Position numbers and translations under genes: made by a program. From positions 1 through 35,463 of the forward strand of contig JAOAPT010000148.1 in assembly GCA_025463045.1 (NCBI GenBank): DNA of 35,463 nt, given 5' to 3'. A model generated the notes under the pieces. The model made no database searches. It was not told the DNA's origin and saw nothing but the letters and a program-made list of their open reading frames with translations. The stretch comes from Candidatus Solibacter sp. GTDB taxonomy: Bacteria; Acidobacteriota; Terriglobia; Bryobacterales; Bryobacteraceae. Shown here in pieces: positions 8,577-17,544 of the stretch (the stretch's first letter is position 1; each line of letters begins with the position of its first letter).

Positions 8577-9515
8577 ATGAAACTGAGGCATTGGTTTGGA
8601 TTGACCGTCGCCGTAGCTGTAGCCATACTGTGGAACCGGCGAACTCGTCCGGCGGCGCGAAGCTATCGCCTCGAGCTTCCGCCCACGGGACGCGCGGCCG
8701 AGTCTGACGAAGGGTCGATTCACTTCGTCGGCACGGCGACGACGTTGATTCGCTTCGGCGGGATGACGATCCTGACGGACCCGAACTTCCTCCATCGCGG
8801 CGAACAGGTGCACATCGGGTACGGCCTGCATTCGACGCGTTTGACCGATCCGTCGGTGAGCTTCGACGAACTGCCGCCGGTCGACCTGGTGCTCCTCTCG
8901 CACCTGCATGAGGATCACTTCGACAAACTCGTACAGAAACGGCTGCGGAGAGACATGCCGATCTTTACGACGGAATCCGCGGCACGAACTCTCGGCAGCC
9001 GGGGATTCACCAGAACGTACCCGATGCGCACGTGGGATTCAGCCGCGATCCGCAAGGGTTCAGCCTCGCTGCGCATCACCTCGCTGCCCGGCACGCATGG
9101 GCCGCTGCTTGCCTCCGCGCTGCTCCCCGCCGTCATGGGAAGCATGCTCGAATTCCGCAATCGGCGCGATGGCGAAGAGTACCGAGTATACGTCAGCGGA
9201 GACACGTTGGTTTTCAGCGACCTGTTGGAGATTCCTAAGCAGTATCCGCAGATCGATCTTGCAGTGCTGCATTTGGGCGGCACGCGGGTGATGGGGATAC
9301 TGGTGACGATGGACGCGAAGCAGGGAATCCAGGCATTGCGTATCGTGGGTGCCGACTTGAATATCCCGGTTCACTACGACGACTACGACGTCTTCAAAGA
9401 CCCGCTGAGTAATTTCGTCCGCGAGGTCGAAGCCGCCGGACTGCAGGATCGAGTGCAATACCTGCAGCGCGGGGAGACGTACTCCTTTGCGGCGCGCAAA
9501 ATCTATCACGCTTGA
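8577..9515 (+). CDS. MBL-fold metal-dependent hydrolase (UlaG-like)
   Basis: This is a metallo-beta-lactamase-fold protein. The metal-binding motif SHLHEDHFD supplies the HxHxDH ligands, preceded by the strands FVGTATTLIRFGGMTILTDP typical of UlaG/YtnP-like hydrolases. Later ligands are probably the His in LPGTHGP, the Asp in YVSGDTL and the His in IPVHYDDYD. The ATG at 8577 is preferred over the in-frame ATG at 8517 because it begins a membrane-anchor-like N-terminus (MKLRHWFGLTVAVAVAILW); neither has a strong ribosome-binding site. The protein is then 312 residues. The substrate is unknown; relatives include lactonases, phosphodiesterases and NAPE-PLD-like enzymes. It stands alone between the pseudogene scar and the DUF892 gene. 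Confidence 0.85.
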   Translation: MKLRHWFGLTVAVAVAILWNRRTRPAARSYRLELPPTGRAAESDEGSIHFVGTATTLIRFGGMTILTDPNFLHRGEQVHIGYGLHSTRLTDPSVSFDELPPVDLVLLSHLHEDHFDKLVQKRLRRDMPIFTTESAARTLGSRGFTRTYPMRTWDSAAIRKGSASLRITSLPGTHGPLLASALLPAVMGSMLEFRNRRDGEEYRVYVSGDTLVFSDLLEIPKQYPQIDLAVLHLGGTRVMGILVTMDAKQGIQALRIVGADLNIPVHYDDYDVFKDPLSNFVREVEAAGLQDRVQYLQRGETYSFAARKIYHA

Positions 9516-9599
9516 TTCTGCGCGCCCGAAAAAGGTGCGGGCGTTTCAAAACAACGGAGCGATGCATGCACTCCATCCGCAACACGGCAGGAGGGTGAA

Positions 9600-10145
9600 A
9601 TGAAGAAAGACACGAAATTCGAAGACTTGTTTGAACGGGGGCTGGAGACGCTGTATGAGGCGGAGACGCAGATTTTGGCGGCTTTGCCGAAGATGATGGC
9701 GGCGGCATCCTCGGAGGAACTCGCCGGCGCATTTTCCTCGCACCTGGAAGAAACCAGGCAGCACGTAAGTCGGTTGGAAACGATTTTTGAACAGATGGGC
9801 GAGGAGCCTCGAGGCAGGGAGTCCGAAGGGCTTCGTGGACTGCTGGCGGATGGCGACACGATCATTGCGGACATGGAGAAGTCTTCCACGCTCGATGTCG
9901 GGCTGGCAACGGGTGCGCGCAAAGTGGAGCACTGGGAGATGGTGGCATACGAATCGATGTGCGCAATGGCGGAAATGCTCGGGCAGCACGATGCGTTCGA
10001 CCTCTTGCAGGAAACGCTCGAGGAAGAGAACGAAGCTGACGAAACGCTAGCGCAGATGGTCGAGTCGATTCTGATTGGCGACACCACGGAGGAAGAGGAA
10101 GAGATCGAAGAAGTGGTAGAGGAAACCGAGGTAGAGGAGCTTTGA
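9600..10145 (+). CDS. DUF892 (YciE/YciF-type) ferritin-like protein
   Basis: This 181-residue, mostly helical protein matches the YciE/YciF family: the opening FEDLFERGLETLYEAETQIL, the central HLEETRQHVSRLETIFEQ, and the later KVEHWEMVAYESM with carboxylate and His residues of a ferritin-like four-helix bundle. In other bacteria such proteins are associated with osmotic or general stress and may bind a di-metal centre. The C-terminal 25 residues are a run of Glu, Asp and Val, an unusually acidic tail not required for the fold. A GGAGG lies 5 bases before the ATG. The gene ends next to a strong hairpin and converges on the alcohol dehydrogenase gene. Confidence 0.9.
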   Translation: MKKDTKFEDLFERGLETLYEAETQILAALPKMMAAASSEELAGAFSSHLEETRQHVSRLETIFEQMGEEPRGRESEGLRGLLADGDTIIADMEKSSTLDVGLATGARKVEHWEMVAYESMCAMAEMLGQHDAFDLLQETLEEENEADETLAQMVESILIGDTTEEEEEIEEVVEETEVEEL

Positions 10146-10150
10146 GGTCA

Positions 10151-10184
10151 GGCCGGGGCTGTCGGTATTAGCGCAGCCCCGGCC
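10151..10184. terminator. Bidirectional hairpin between convergent genes
   Basis: Perfect 11-bp GC-rich arms, ggccggggctg at 10151-10161 and cagccccggcc at 10174-10184, enclose a 12-base loop. The hairpin starts 6 bases after the DUF892 stop and ends 7 bases before the alcohol dehydrogenase stop on the other strand. The position and stem strength fit a shared terminator. There is no long T tract on either side, so rho-independent efficiency is uncertain. Confidence 0.8.
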
Positions 10185-10191
10185 ACCCTTG

Positions 10192-11361
10192 TTAGGGTTT
10201 CAACACCACCTTGATACACTCGTTTTCTTTGTTGTTGAACATGTCGTAGCCATGCGGCGCGTCCTCGAGCTTCAGCCGGTGGGTGATCACGAAGCTCGGG
10301 TCAATTTCACCTCTCTCGACTCTATCCAGCAGGGGCTTCATGTAGCGGTGAACGTGAGTCTGCCCGGTTTTGATGGTGAGTGAACGATTCATCAGCGAAC
10401 CGAACGGCATCTTGTCGACGAAGCCGCCGTAGACTCCCGCGATCGAGACCACGCCTCCGTTCCGACAGGCGAGAATCGCTTCGCGCAGCGCGATGGGGCG
10501 ATCGGTTTCCAGCATCATGGCCTGCTTGGCACGATCGTATGCATACACCGGTCCGTGCCCGTACGCTTCCATTCCGACAGCATCGATGCACGCGTCGGGG
10601 CCGCGCCCGCCGGTCAACTCTTTCAGCGATTCCAGCACGTCCACCTCGTCGAAGTTGAGGGTGATCGCGCCGCTCAGCTCGCGCGCCATGCGCAGTCGTT
10701 CGGGGATTTTGTCGATCGCAATCACGCGTTCCGCGCCGAGTAGGAACGCGCTCTTGATGGCGAATTGACCGACGGGACCGCAGCCCCAGACTGCGATCGT
10801 GTCGCCGGGTTTGATGTCGCAAGCCTCCGCCGCCATGTACCCGGTGGGGTAGATGTCGGACAGAAACAGCACCTGTTCATCGGTGAAGCCGTTCTCGATT
10901 TTGAGCGGGCCCACGTCGGCAAAAGGTACACGAGCATATTCCGCCTGCCCGCCCGCGAAGCCGCCGAGCAGGTGGGAATATCCGAAGATGCCGGCCGGCG
11001 AATGGCCCCACATCTTCTCAGCCAGCCACGCGTTTGGGTTCGAATTCTCGCACAGCGAGTACATCTGCTTCTCGCAGAAAAAACATTTCCCGCACGAGAT
11101 CGGAAAGGGAACGACCACCCGGTCGCCGACCTTCAATTTGCTCACGGATTTTCCGGTTTCGACCACTTCTCCCATGAATTCGTGGCCGACGATATCCCCT
11201 TGCTGCATGGATGGCACGAACCCGTTGTAAAGGTGAAGATCCGAACCGCAGATTGCGGTGGTTGTGATTTTGACGATTGCGTCCTGGGAGTTCAAGATCT
11301 TGGGGTCAGGAACAGTTTCCACAGACATTTTCTTTTTGGATTGCCAGCAATTCGCTTTCAT
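10192..11361 (-). CDS. Zinc-dependent alcohol/formaldehyde dehydrogenase
   Basis: This 389-residue medium-chain dehydrogenase has the GroES-like and Rossmann domains in the usual order. Catalytic zinc ligands are Cys38 (in CGSDLH) with His60 and Glu61 (in GHEFMGE). The structural-zinc cysteines are C90, C93, C96 and C104. The dinucleotide motif GCGPVGQFA lies near residues 197-206. The long insert around residues 275-300 ([12 protein letters not shown]) is typical of glutathione-independent formaldehyde dehydrogenase-like enzymes. The ATG at 11361 has a strong AAGGAGG seven bases upstream. It lies 21 bases after the SRPBCC gene and is likely cotranscribed with it. The substrate (formaldehyde, another aldehyde or an alcohol) cannot be decided from the sequence. 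Confidence 0.92.
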   Translation of the reverse strand: MKANCWQSKKKMSVETVPDPKILNSQDAIVKITTTAICGSDLHLYNGFVPSMQQGDIVGHEFMGEVVETGKSVSKLKVGDRVVVPFPISCGKCFFCEKQMYSLCENSNPNAWLAEKMWGHSPAGIFGYSHLLGGFAGGQAEYARVPFADVGPLKIENGFTDEQVLFLSDIYPTGYMAAEACDIKPGDTIAVWGCGPVGQFAIKSAFLLGAERVIAIDKIPERLRMARELSGAITLNFDEVDVLESLKELTGGRGPDACIDAVGMEAYGHGPVYAYDRAKQAMMLETDRPIALREAILACRNGGVVSIAGVYGGFVDKMPFGSLMNRSLTIKTGQTHVHRYMKPLLDRVERGEIDPSFVITHRLKLEDAPHGYDMFNNKENECIKVVLKP

Positions 11362-11382
11362 ATCTGCCTCCTTGTGCTCCCA

Positions 11383-12366
11383 TTAACGGGCAATGCTATC
11401 CAGCCAGGTAGCGCCACTGGTTCGTCCCGCGGGCTGGCCTTCAGTCGTTATCACTTCGCCGGTTTCCATGACTTGCTTGAAACGGCGGAGATCTTTGTAC
11501 ACCATCTGCTCGGGATGTTTACCCGCCAGTTTCGCAAGCCTTGCGAGCGCCTGACCGCGTGCCGCGAAGCTCATCTGGACGCGGACAATGGTGCCACGAT
11601 TGCCCGCTGCCTTCTGGAACTCGACTGAACCGGTGGTAGTAACTTCGCTCCCCTGCAGCGAGCGCCACGCGATCGTCTGGCCGGGCTTATCCTCGGTGAT
11701 TTCGGCATCCCACTCGAGCTTCAGATTTCCCGGAGCCAGCGCCACCCAGTGGGACCGCCCGTTCCCCATGTCACGGACGGATTCCAAATAGCTCATGAAG
11801 CGAGGCAAATTTTCGAGATGCCGCCAGAAGGTGTAGCATTCTTCGGGCGACTGGTTGACGATTACGCTGGCCTCCAGCCGGTCCAAAGCGTCGTGCTCCT
11901 CCTTTTGAGCGCTGACCTGTTGGGCGGCCCGAATGTCGAGAACCGTGACGCCCGCGACTGCGGCAGCGGACAGCAGGGTCTTACTGCGATTCCGCCCGGA
12001 GCGCGTCATCGCGGCTCCAAGTGAAGCCAGGTCGAGCATATCGCCGCCCACCCGGGACCATACCCAACCCGCTGCTCGGCGATTCGTGAGAATCCCGACT
12101 CCGCTGATGATTTCGCGAACGCCGAAGGCCCGGATCAACCCGGTATGTTTTCGTGCGCCGGTGATTTTCGCGACCTTCCGCGGAGCCAGTACTTCGGCGA
12201 GTCCAAGGCCGATGCTGAACCATCCGAGAGAATTTATCAGAAGATCGGTTGTGGCCGTGTTGGCCTGTCGATTGGTTTTGCCGTTGGCAGTAAGAGTGCT
12301 TCGTCCCACTACTGGAAGCGGTCCCATGGTCCGCGCGCCAGGGTGAGTTTCCCATTGAGTTGCCAT
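11383..12366 (-). CDS. Membrane protein with C-terminal SRPBCC domain
   Basis: The 327-residue protein has two parts. Residues about 40-160 contain hydrophobic helices (LLINSLGWFSIGLGLAEVLAP, then a region around TLLSAAAVAGVTVLD), indicating a membrane domain. Residues about 165-300 match the SRPBCC/polyketide-cyclase-like fold seen in 'cyclase/dehydrase' proteins (VIVNQSPEECYTFWRHLENLPRFM, then the WDAEITEDKPGQTIAW segment). This fold binds hydrophobic ligands, but the ligand is not predictable here. The ATG at 12366 is preceded by GGAAAGG. It is the first gene of a pair with the downstream Zn-alcohol dehydrogenase, a pairing I recall from other acidobacterial genomes but have not checked. 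Confidence 0.82.
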   Translation of the reverse strand: MATQWETHPGARTMGPLPVVGRSTLTANGKTNRQANTATTDLLINSLGWFSIGLGLAEVLAPRKVAKITGARKHTGLIRAFGVREIISGVGILTNRRAAGWVWSRVGGDMLDLASLGAAMTRSGRNRSKTLLSAAAVAGVTVLDIRAAQQVSAQKEEHDALDRLEASVIVNQSPEECYTFWRHLENLPRFMSYLESVRDMGNGRSHWVALAPGNLKLEWDAEITEDKPGQTIAWRSLQGSEVTTTGSVEFQKAAGNRGTIVRVQMSFAARGQALARLAKLAGKHPEQMVYKDLRRFKQVMETGEVITTEGQPAGRTSGATWLDSIAR

Positions 12367-12474
12367 ATTCTTTTCCTTTCCAAGTGACCGGGAAGAATTT
12401 GTTCGGTGGTGCTATGGGTGCACTTGGGTTGCCAATGGAGTGACCGGCGGATGGCGAGTCGAGAGAAGGCTTAC

Positions 12475-12735
12475 TCAGGCGCTCCGGAATCTTACAGGTA
12501 AGCCGGCAAGCCTTGAAGTTCTTTCAGGTTGATCGACGCCTGTCTGTCTGGCCATGCGCAGACGCTGACGGGCGAGTTTCCAGGACTCGTCGGATTCCGA
12601 GACCTTCCTGTCCAACAACGAGTACTCCTCCGCCGAGACGTCGTGTGCAAGAGCTTCCGAACGTTGGTAAATAGCCTCGATTAGCTGTGTCAGGGCGAGT
12701 TCCGCCGCTTCTTCCAAACCATCGTCGGACGGCAT
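12475..12735 (-). CDS. Small hypothetical protein
   Basis: An 86-residue frame opens with ATG at 12735. It is probably helical and mostly acidic (DDGLEEAAELALTQLIEAIYQ, then SAEEYSLLDRKVSESDESW), with a basic C-terminal part (LARQRLRMARQ). No domain is recognised and the ribosome-binding site is weak. It sits between the SRPBCC gene and the ABC transporter gene, all on the minus strand. The amino-acid composition is protein-like rather than the Arg/Ser-rich pattern of antisense frames here, which supports coding. Confidence 0.5.
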   Translation of the reverse strand: MPSDDGLEEAAELALTQLIEAIYQRSEALAHDVSAEEYSLLDRKVSESDESWKLARQRLRMARQTGVDQPERTSRLAGLPVRFRSA

Positions 12736-12807
12736 ACGGTCCGATTATAGACAACGTCTGGAGTAACGCAATAGCTCTAGTGATAATGTCTGAAGTCTTT
12801 CGTACGG

Positions 12808-14559
12808 TTAGGTCGAAGTCTGTAAGATCTCCGGCGACACGTTCTGTAAGTGCACCATTCCGGAGTACCATCCGCCGGCATCCACGAGTTCCGAATGGGT
12901 ACCTCGCTCCGCGATACCGTGCTCGTCCAATACCACGATCTCGTGGGCAAGCTTGCGCAAGGTCGACAACCGATGCGCGATGATGATCACAGTCTGGCCA
13001 ATCAACCACGGTTCGATGTTCTGAAGAATGCGAGCCTCGGTTTCGCTGTCCAGCGCGCTGGTAAATTCATCCAGCACGAGAATCTTTCGCTCCGCCGTCA
13101 TCGCGATGAGCGCCTGGGCGAGAGCCACCCGCTGCTGCTGTCCCTTGGAAAGACTTACGCCGTTCTGCCCGATGCGCGTGCGATACTTCATCGGCATGCG
13201 GCAGATATCGTCATGTATGCACGCCGCCTTGGCGACTTGTACGACGTCTCTCATCGTCGCGTCCGGGCGAGTGAACCGCAGTATGTCGGCAATCCGCATT
13301 CCGCTCAGATACACGCCGCCGTTCTGTGAAACGTACGAAAACGTCGATCGCAGTTGCGATAACGGCCACTGCCGCACATCTTTACCGCAGATTTCGACGC
13401 CTCCCTCCTGCACATCGTAGAGTCGGGTCAACAGGCTGTGGATGGTCGTCTTCCCGCAGCCCGAGCGGCCGACGATGCCGAGGATCGTCCCGGGTGCGAT
13501 CTCGAGGTTCAACCCCCGGAGAACCGGTTCGCTGCGCTTCGGGTAAGTGAAGTGGATGTTTCGCATCCGGATCGCCGCACCGTTCTTAAGTGGAACGCGC
13601 GGCGCCGACGGATCGTGTGCGATCACCGGTTCGTCGCTCATGAGCTTCACCAGAACTCGCGTGGGCTCGATGCCGTCGTAGAGCCGCTCGAGGAGCGATG
13701 CATAGCCGCCGAATGATGCCAGCAACTGATCGGTGAGCATGTTGAGATACATAATGCTCGCCGCATCAATGACGTTGTGACGGTATTGCCAAATCCAAAC
13801 GCCCTGGCAGATTCGCCTGGCGGCCGAAATCGTGAAATTTCTCCGGATGCCGAATTTGTTCCCGATGCGCGCTTCGGCGAGCCCTTCCTCCTGAATCTGC
13901 TGTTGTACCCGGCGATACTTGTGCAGAATCTGATCCTCCTGACCGTAACGGACCACCGGTTCGACTGCCTGCACACTATCGGAAAAGAGTCCAAAATCAC
14001 GCGCGTAGTGTTTGTAGCGGCGTTTCGCAAATGGCCGTCGCTCGCGATTTTCGATGATCGTCAGCCACAGGAAAATTACCAGGGCGGGAAGCAGCAGCGG
14101 CGCCGTGATCGCGCTGATCAGGAACAGGGGCACCAGGCTGAAGGCCGTCTGGATCAGCGCCGGCACGAGCTCGCGGCTTAGTCCTTCCACGGTTTGTACC
14201 ACTTTGCCGACGCCGCTGTTGACCTCTCCGACCAGTTCGCCGGAGCTCTGCCGTTGATGCCACTCCATCGGCATCCCGAGTACTTTTTCCAGCGCCCCGT
14301 TTCGGAGGCTCGCGAAAAGCGGATAGCTGATGCGCTCCGAAAAGAAGTAGTTCAGCCGCAAGTCGAACGCGAGGTACGTGGTATCAAACGCCATGAAAGC
14401 AGCAACGAACAGCCACTCGGGCAGTGTGGCATGTGCAACGCACAGTCGGAGCACCCACACCAGCGAGTAGCCTCCGATCACGATCAGGGCCTGGCGCAGG
14501 ACGACGCCTGCCGTGTAGCGAAGATACTCGCCGCGGAAGGGTCGTAAGAACTCGCGCAC
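12808..14559 (-). CDS. ABC transporter, fused permease and ATPase
   Basis: This 583-residue half-transporter is of the exporter type, with an N-terminal membrane domain of about six helices (residues 15-290) and a C-terminal ATPase domain. In the ATPase, Walker A GRSGCGKT is at residues 364-371, the Q-loop SQNGG at 411-415, the signature at 470-474, Walker B ILVLDE at 493-498, and the switch His in IIAHRLS. The signature reads LSKGQ instead of LSGGQ, a tolerated variant in some exporters. The start is a GTG at 14559 with no obvious ribosome-binding site. Family exporters usually dimerise to move lipids, glycans or peptides outward. It follows the GT4 gene on the same strand after 167 bases, so it may export the product of the glycan locus; this is inference. 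Confidence 0.92.
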   Translation of the reverse strand: MREFLRPFRGEYLRYTAGVVLRQALIVIGGYSLVWVLRLCVAHATLPEWLFVAAFMAFDTTYLAFDLRLNYFFSERISYPLFASLRNGALEKVLGMPMEWHQRQSSGELVGEVNSGVGKVVQTVEGLSRELVPALIQTAFSLVPLFLISAITAPLLLPALVIFLWLTIIENRERRPFAKRRYKHYARDFGLFSDSVQAVEPVVRYGQEDQILHKYRRVQQQIQEEGLAEARIGNKFGIRRNFTISAARRICQGVWIWQYRHNVIDAASIMYLNMLTDQLLASFGGYASLLERLYDGIEPTRVLVKLMSDEPVIAHDPSAPRVPLKNGAAIRMRNIHFTYPKRSEPVLRGLNLEIAPGTILGIVGRSGCGKTTIHSLLTRLYDVQEGGVEICGKDVRQWPLSQLRSTFSYVSQNGGVYLSGMRIADILRFTRPDATMRDVVQVAKAACIHDDICRMPMKYRTRIGQNGVSLSKGQQQRVALAQALIAMTAERKILVLDEFTSALDSETEARILQNIEPWLIGQTVIIIAHRLSTLRKLAHEIVVLDEHGIAERGTHSELVDAGGWYSGMVHLQNVSPEILQTST

Positions 14560-14666
14560 TGTGGGCGAACGAAATATCAGGGGATCACATCCTAAAAACG
14601 AGGGAAAGGGGCGGCAGAAAAGGGGTGGAGGAAGAGGCCCTCAGAACTGTACGTCTACTTGCAAAC

Positions 14667-14680
14667 CCGATTGTAATCGG
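14667..14680. promoter_or_regulatory. 14-bp palindrome upstream of the ABC gene
   Basis: The sequence ccgattgtaatcgg is an inverted repeat with 6-bp arms and a 2-base centre. It lies about 108 bases upstream of the ABC transporter start, in the 167-base gap before that gene. The size and symmetry suit a dimeric repressor site, but no matching regulator is encoded in the window. The rest of the gap holds no gene. Confidence 0.35.
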
Positions 14681-14726
14681 AGGCACAGCAGAAGGTCAAT
14701 TAACGTGAGATTAAAGGTTTGTACTT

Positions 14727-15746
14727 TCAACTAGAAGCGAGAAAAGATACATAAAGTTGGCTATATTCCCGCACCATTCGCTCCGCGGAGAATCGCTCCG
14801 ACGCAGCGGAGCGGCAGACTGCGGCATCCAGCCGGTCGACGCCGGCAATCGCGCGCGCCATCTCGTCGGCATCGCGTACGAGGAATCCTGTACGCCCTTC
14901 TTCGATCACCTCGGCAAGCGCGCCGGAAGGGAAGGCGACGACCGGAGTTCCGCAGGCAAGCGACTCCATCGCCACGAGCGAACTGGTTTCGGCCACGAGG
15001 CTCGGTATCAGAACACAGCGGGCCGATGCCATCAGGCGTACTTTCTCGGCGATCCCGACCGGGCCAAGAAAGCGGTGCGGCGGCGATAGCCTGGGCTGCA
15101 GCACTTGGTGCCAATACTGCTCGTGTTCCGGGTAAGGGAAGAGCTTGCCCGCGAGGTAGAGCGGAACACCGGCCTTCTCCGCCGCGTCGATCGCAAGGTG
15201 AAATCCCTTCTCGGGGCAGATCCGTCCGAGCGCGAGGACGTAATCCTCCGCCGGGGCATTGGGCGCCTTCAGCAGATCCAAAGGAACGCCGTTCTCGATT
15301 ACGGGGGTCATCAGCGCGGACGGCGGGCAGGCGCTCGCTTGCGATGCGGATACACAGTTCAACCACGTATGCGCACGCGGCAGGTTGAAGATCGTCTCCG
15401 GGTAGAAGGACGGCGGAAGGTGCAGCGTAACCAGCGCGGGCGGCCCCGCAGCCGGCAGGTAGTGGAAGAAATCGAGGCCGTGGAAATGCACAACGTCGAC
15501 GCGGCGGCCGCGCAGCACCTCACAGATTGTCGACTGCCATCGTCGATATGTGGAGTCGGACTCGGCATTGTCGGCCGGAATCGCGATCAGTTCGCCCATG
15601 ACCCGCGAGCCCTCGGCCGCTATCACGATCGAGTGGTGCCCGGCGGCATTGAGGCCGCGATCGAGCAGCGCGAGGATCTGTTCAGCGCCTCCGGCAGAGT
15701 CGAGGCTGACCGGCGCGAACGGATACGCGACGCTGAGGATCGTCAG
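14727..15746 (-). CDS. GT4-family glycosyltransferase, probable CTG start
   Basis: This is a GT-B-fold retaining glycosyltransferase of about 339 residues. The N-terminal strand LTILSVAYPFAP is followed by SAGGAEQIL. The donor domain shows ALGRICPEKGFHLAIDAAEKAG and the E-x7-E motif in AETSSLVAMESLACGTPVVAF. The frame is open further upstream but there overlaps the deacetylase gene in a non-protein-like, Arg-rich register. No ATG, GTG or TTG fits the expected N-terminus. A CTG at 15746 does, sharing four bases (CTGA) with the deacetylase stop and preceded by GAGGTGG. It is the third gene of the left arm, after the GT9-like and deacetylase genes, and presumably adds one sugar in the cytosol. 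Confidence 0.85.
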   Translation of the reverse strand: MTILSVAYPFAPVSLDSAGGAEQILALLDRGLNAAGHHSIVIAAEGSRVMGELIAIPADNAESDSTYRRWQSTICEVLRGRRVDVVHFHGLDFFHYLPAAGPPALVTLHLPPSFYPETIFNLPRAHTWLNCVSASQASACPPSALMTPVIENGVPLDLLKAPNAPAEDYVLALGRICPEKGFHLAIDAAEKAGVPLYLAGKLFPYPEHEQYWHQVLQPRLSPPHRFLGPVGIAEKVRLMASARCVLIPSLVAETSSLVAMESLACGTPVVAFPSGALAEVIEEGRTGFLVRDADEMARAIAGVDRLDAAVCRSAASERFSAERMVREYSQLYVSFLASS

Positions 15747-16537
15747 GATATCGCCACCTCTAGCTCGCGCGCCGCTTCGACAGCACGAGCCCGCCACACG
15801 GAGCCGTCGATGCCCCAATCGAACCTCTCGTAGTACAGCGTGCCGGCGTGCGGCGGCTCGGCGAAGTTGTACCGTGGTGCAGGACGGAAGCGCTCGTACG
15901 CCGTGGAAAACGCTGCGAGGGCGGCGCTCTGCGTGGCGAAGCACTGCAGCATCTGGCGCTTAAGGTTTGCCACCAACTCACTAAGCGGGACAGTGATTGC
16001 ATCCTCCGCAGCCCGCGCCAAAAACTCGTTAGTTGTGAGGCGCCCGAATTGTCCGTGATAGAGCGCGTACTCTACCACCTTGGGAACACAGCGGCTCTGG
16101 TTGGCGAGGTCGCGACAGGCGAGATGGATCGCGAACGCGAGCGAGTCGTGGTCGGGATGGCCGCCCTCGTAAGGCGGGACTAGCACGGTGTGCGGCTGCA
16201 TCTCGCGCAGCAGCGCCCCTACGCGCCGCGTCAGGCCGGCGAGTTGGTGCGCACACTCCTGGTCGGCGAATCCGAGGGCGAGGGCGCGCTCGCTATCGAT
16301 GCCCGCGAGTTGGAGCGCGGCCCCCAACTCCTGACGACGAGCATCGGCGTATGCCTCGCGGCTGGTGAACCCGTGGGCGTGCGCATCGAGCATATTGCGC
16401 GGCGCGCCGTCGGTCGCATGTACGATCCAGGCGTTCCGCAGCAAGGGAAACTGACCGCCGGCGCCGATAGTCTCGTCGTCGGGATGTGCGGCGAAGCAAA
16501 TCACGCAGTCGTCACTGGGCAGTAGCGAAGCAGTCAT
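15743..16537 (-). CDS. PIG-L/LmbE-family deacetylase
   Basis: This is a zinc-dependent deacetylase of the PIG-L family, 264 residues. The metal-binding AAHPDDE motif is near residues 16-22 and the second histidine motif EGGHPDHDS is further along. Relatives remove N-acetyl groups from GlcNAc-containing lipids or small glycans (PIG-L, MshB, BshB and antibiotic-pathway enzymes). The open frame continues to 17125, but that part is antisense-like and overlaps the previous gene. The ATG at 16537 overlaps the preceding stop as ATGA and is chosen for that reason. Between two glycosyltransferase genes, it probably deacetylates an amino-sugar of the growing or precursor glycan; the actual substrate is unknown. 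Confidence 0.9.
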   Translation of the reverse strand: MTASLLPSDDCVICFAAHPDDETIGAGGQFPLLRNAWIVHATDGAPRNMLDAHAHGFTSREAYADARRQELGAALQLAGIDSERALALGFADQECAHQLAGLTRRVGALLREMQPHTVLVPPYEGGHPDHDSLAFAIHLACRDLANQSRCVPKVVEYALYHGQFGRLTTNEFLARAAEDAITVPLSELVANLKRQMLQCFATQSAALAAFSTAYERFRPAPRYNFAEPPHAGTLYYERFDWGIDGSVWRARAVEAARELEVAIS

Positions 16538-17544
16538 CTTGATAGGACCGTCGGAAGCGCTGCCGCGGCCTCGAGGACCGCGGAGTGCCACTCCCCCGGA
16601 GCGGGCTGGCGGAACAACGTCATCGTGGGATACCACGGACTGTCGCGGCGGTGCAGCATCCAGCGCCAATCGGCTTCCCAGGGCAGCAGCACCCAAACGG
16701 GAATCGCCAGGGCACCGGCAAGGTGGGCAAGCATGGTGTCCACGGTAATCAGGAGGTCGATGTTCAGCAGGTCTGCCGCTGCTTCGATAAGGTCGGGAGA
16801 CTCGCCGGAGACATCGTGGATCGGGTAGGGTGATTCGAAGTTGGCGAGTTCCGCGCGCGGCTCTCCGCGTTGAAAGCTGAAGTATTCGAACTCCGGGACG
16901 TGAAGCAGCGGGCGCAGATCGGCAAGGGAAATCGAACGTTCGGGGTTCCAGGCGCCCGAGCCCCACTGCAATCCAATCCGCACCTTCCCATTTGGTGGAT
17001 CTTCGATCCGGCTCCGCACTTTCTGCTCCGGCGTCAGGTGCAAGTAAGGAACTACATTCGGAATCGTGTCGAGAGTCGTGCGGAACGCGCGCGGCAGTTC
17101 CATCAGTTCGATCTGTTGATCCCATGGGGCGGAGCCCTCGTCGGACCAGGTGATCACGTCGTCGACGCCGGAAATCCCACCCATCACGTTGATCAGTTCA
17201 CCATGCGTTTGCACCATCACCCGCGCGGCGTCGCGGCGAACCATCGGCGCGTAGCGAGCGAACTGAATGGCATCGCCGAACCCATGCAGGCAGCGGATCA
17301 TTACGCGCTTGCCGGTGAACGGGCATCCGTCCCAGAACCGGTGCGGATCCGGTGTGCCGCGAGCGGCGATCCGGTCGCTCTCTCTCCAGGCATTCTCGAA
17401 TTGACCGGCCAGCATCCAGCACAGCCAGCGGTGAGCCCCGCACGAATCGGCATTGTGCCCGTGAAGTTCAGCACGATCCAGTAAGTGAAGCGCCTCCGGA
17501 ATGCGTCTTTTGGAGAAAGATTGCAGGGCAAGCTGAAAGCACAC
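16534..17544 (-). CDS. TPR-containing GT9-like glycosyltransferase
   Basis: The 336-residue protein begins with TPR-like helices (ALQSFSKRRIPEALHLLDRAE and the following repeat). It continues with a GT-B fold resembling heptosyltransferase-type family 9 and TPR-linked O-glycosyltransferases: CLHGFGDAIQFARYAPMV, then GLQWGSGAWNPERSI, then TVDTMLAHLAGALAIPVWVLLP and the closing WRWMLHRRDSPWYP. These last motifs form the nucleotide-sugar site in the family. The start is a GTG at 17544; a stop lies 13 codons upstream, so the N-terminus cannot extend much. It is the first gene of the left arm, and its promoter must lie in 17545-17754. The acceptor may be a protein or a lipid-linked glycan. Confidence 0.82.
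   Translation of the reverse strand: MCFQLALQSFSKRRIPEALHLLDRAELHGHNADSCGAHRWLCWMLAGQFENAWRESDRIAARGTPDPHRFWDGCPFTGKRVMIRCLHGFGDAIQFARYAPMVRRDAARVMVQTHGELINVMGGISGVDDVITWSDEGSAPWDQQIELMELPRAFRTTLDTIPNVVPYLHLTPEQKVRSRIEDPPNGKVRIGLQWGSGAWNPERSISLADLRPLLHVPEFEYFSFQRGEPRAELANFESPYPIHDVSGESPDLIEAAADLLNIDLLITVDTMLAHLAGALAIPVWVLLPWEADWRWMLHRRDSPWYPTMTLFRQPAPGEWHSAVLEAAAALPTVLSR

Noticed and set aside
15747-15944. Longer N-terminus for the left-arm GT4 from an ATG at 15944
   Set aside because: The added 66 residues are Arg/Cys-rich antisense-type sequence over the deacetylase gene and carry no glycosyltransferase feature.
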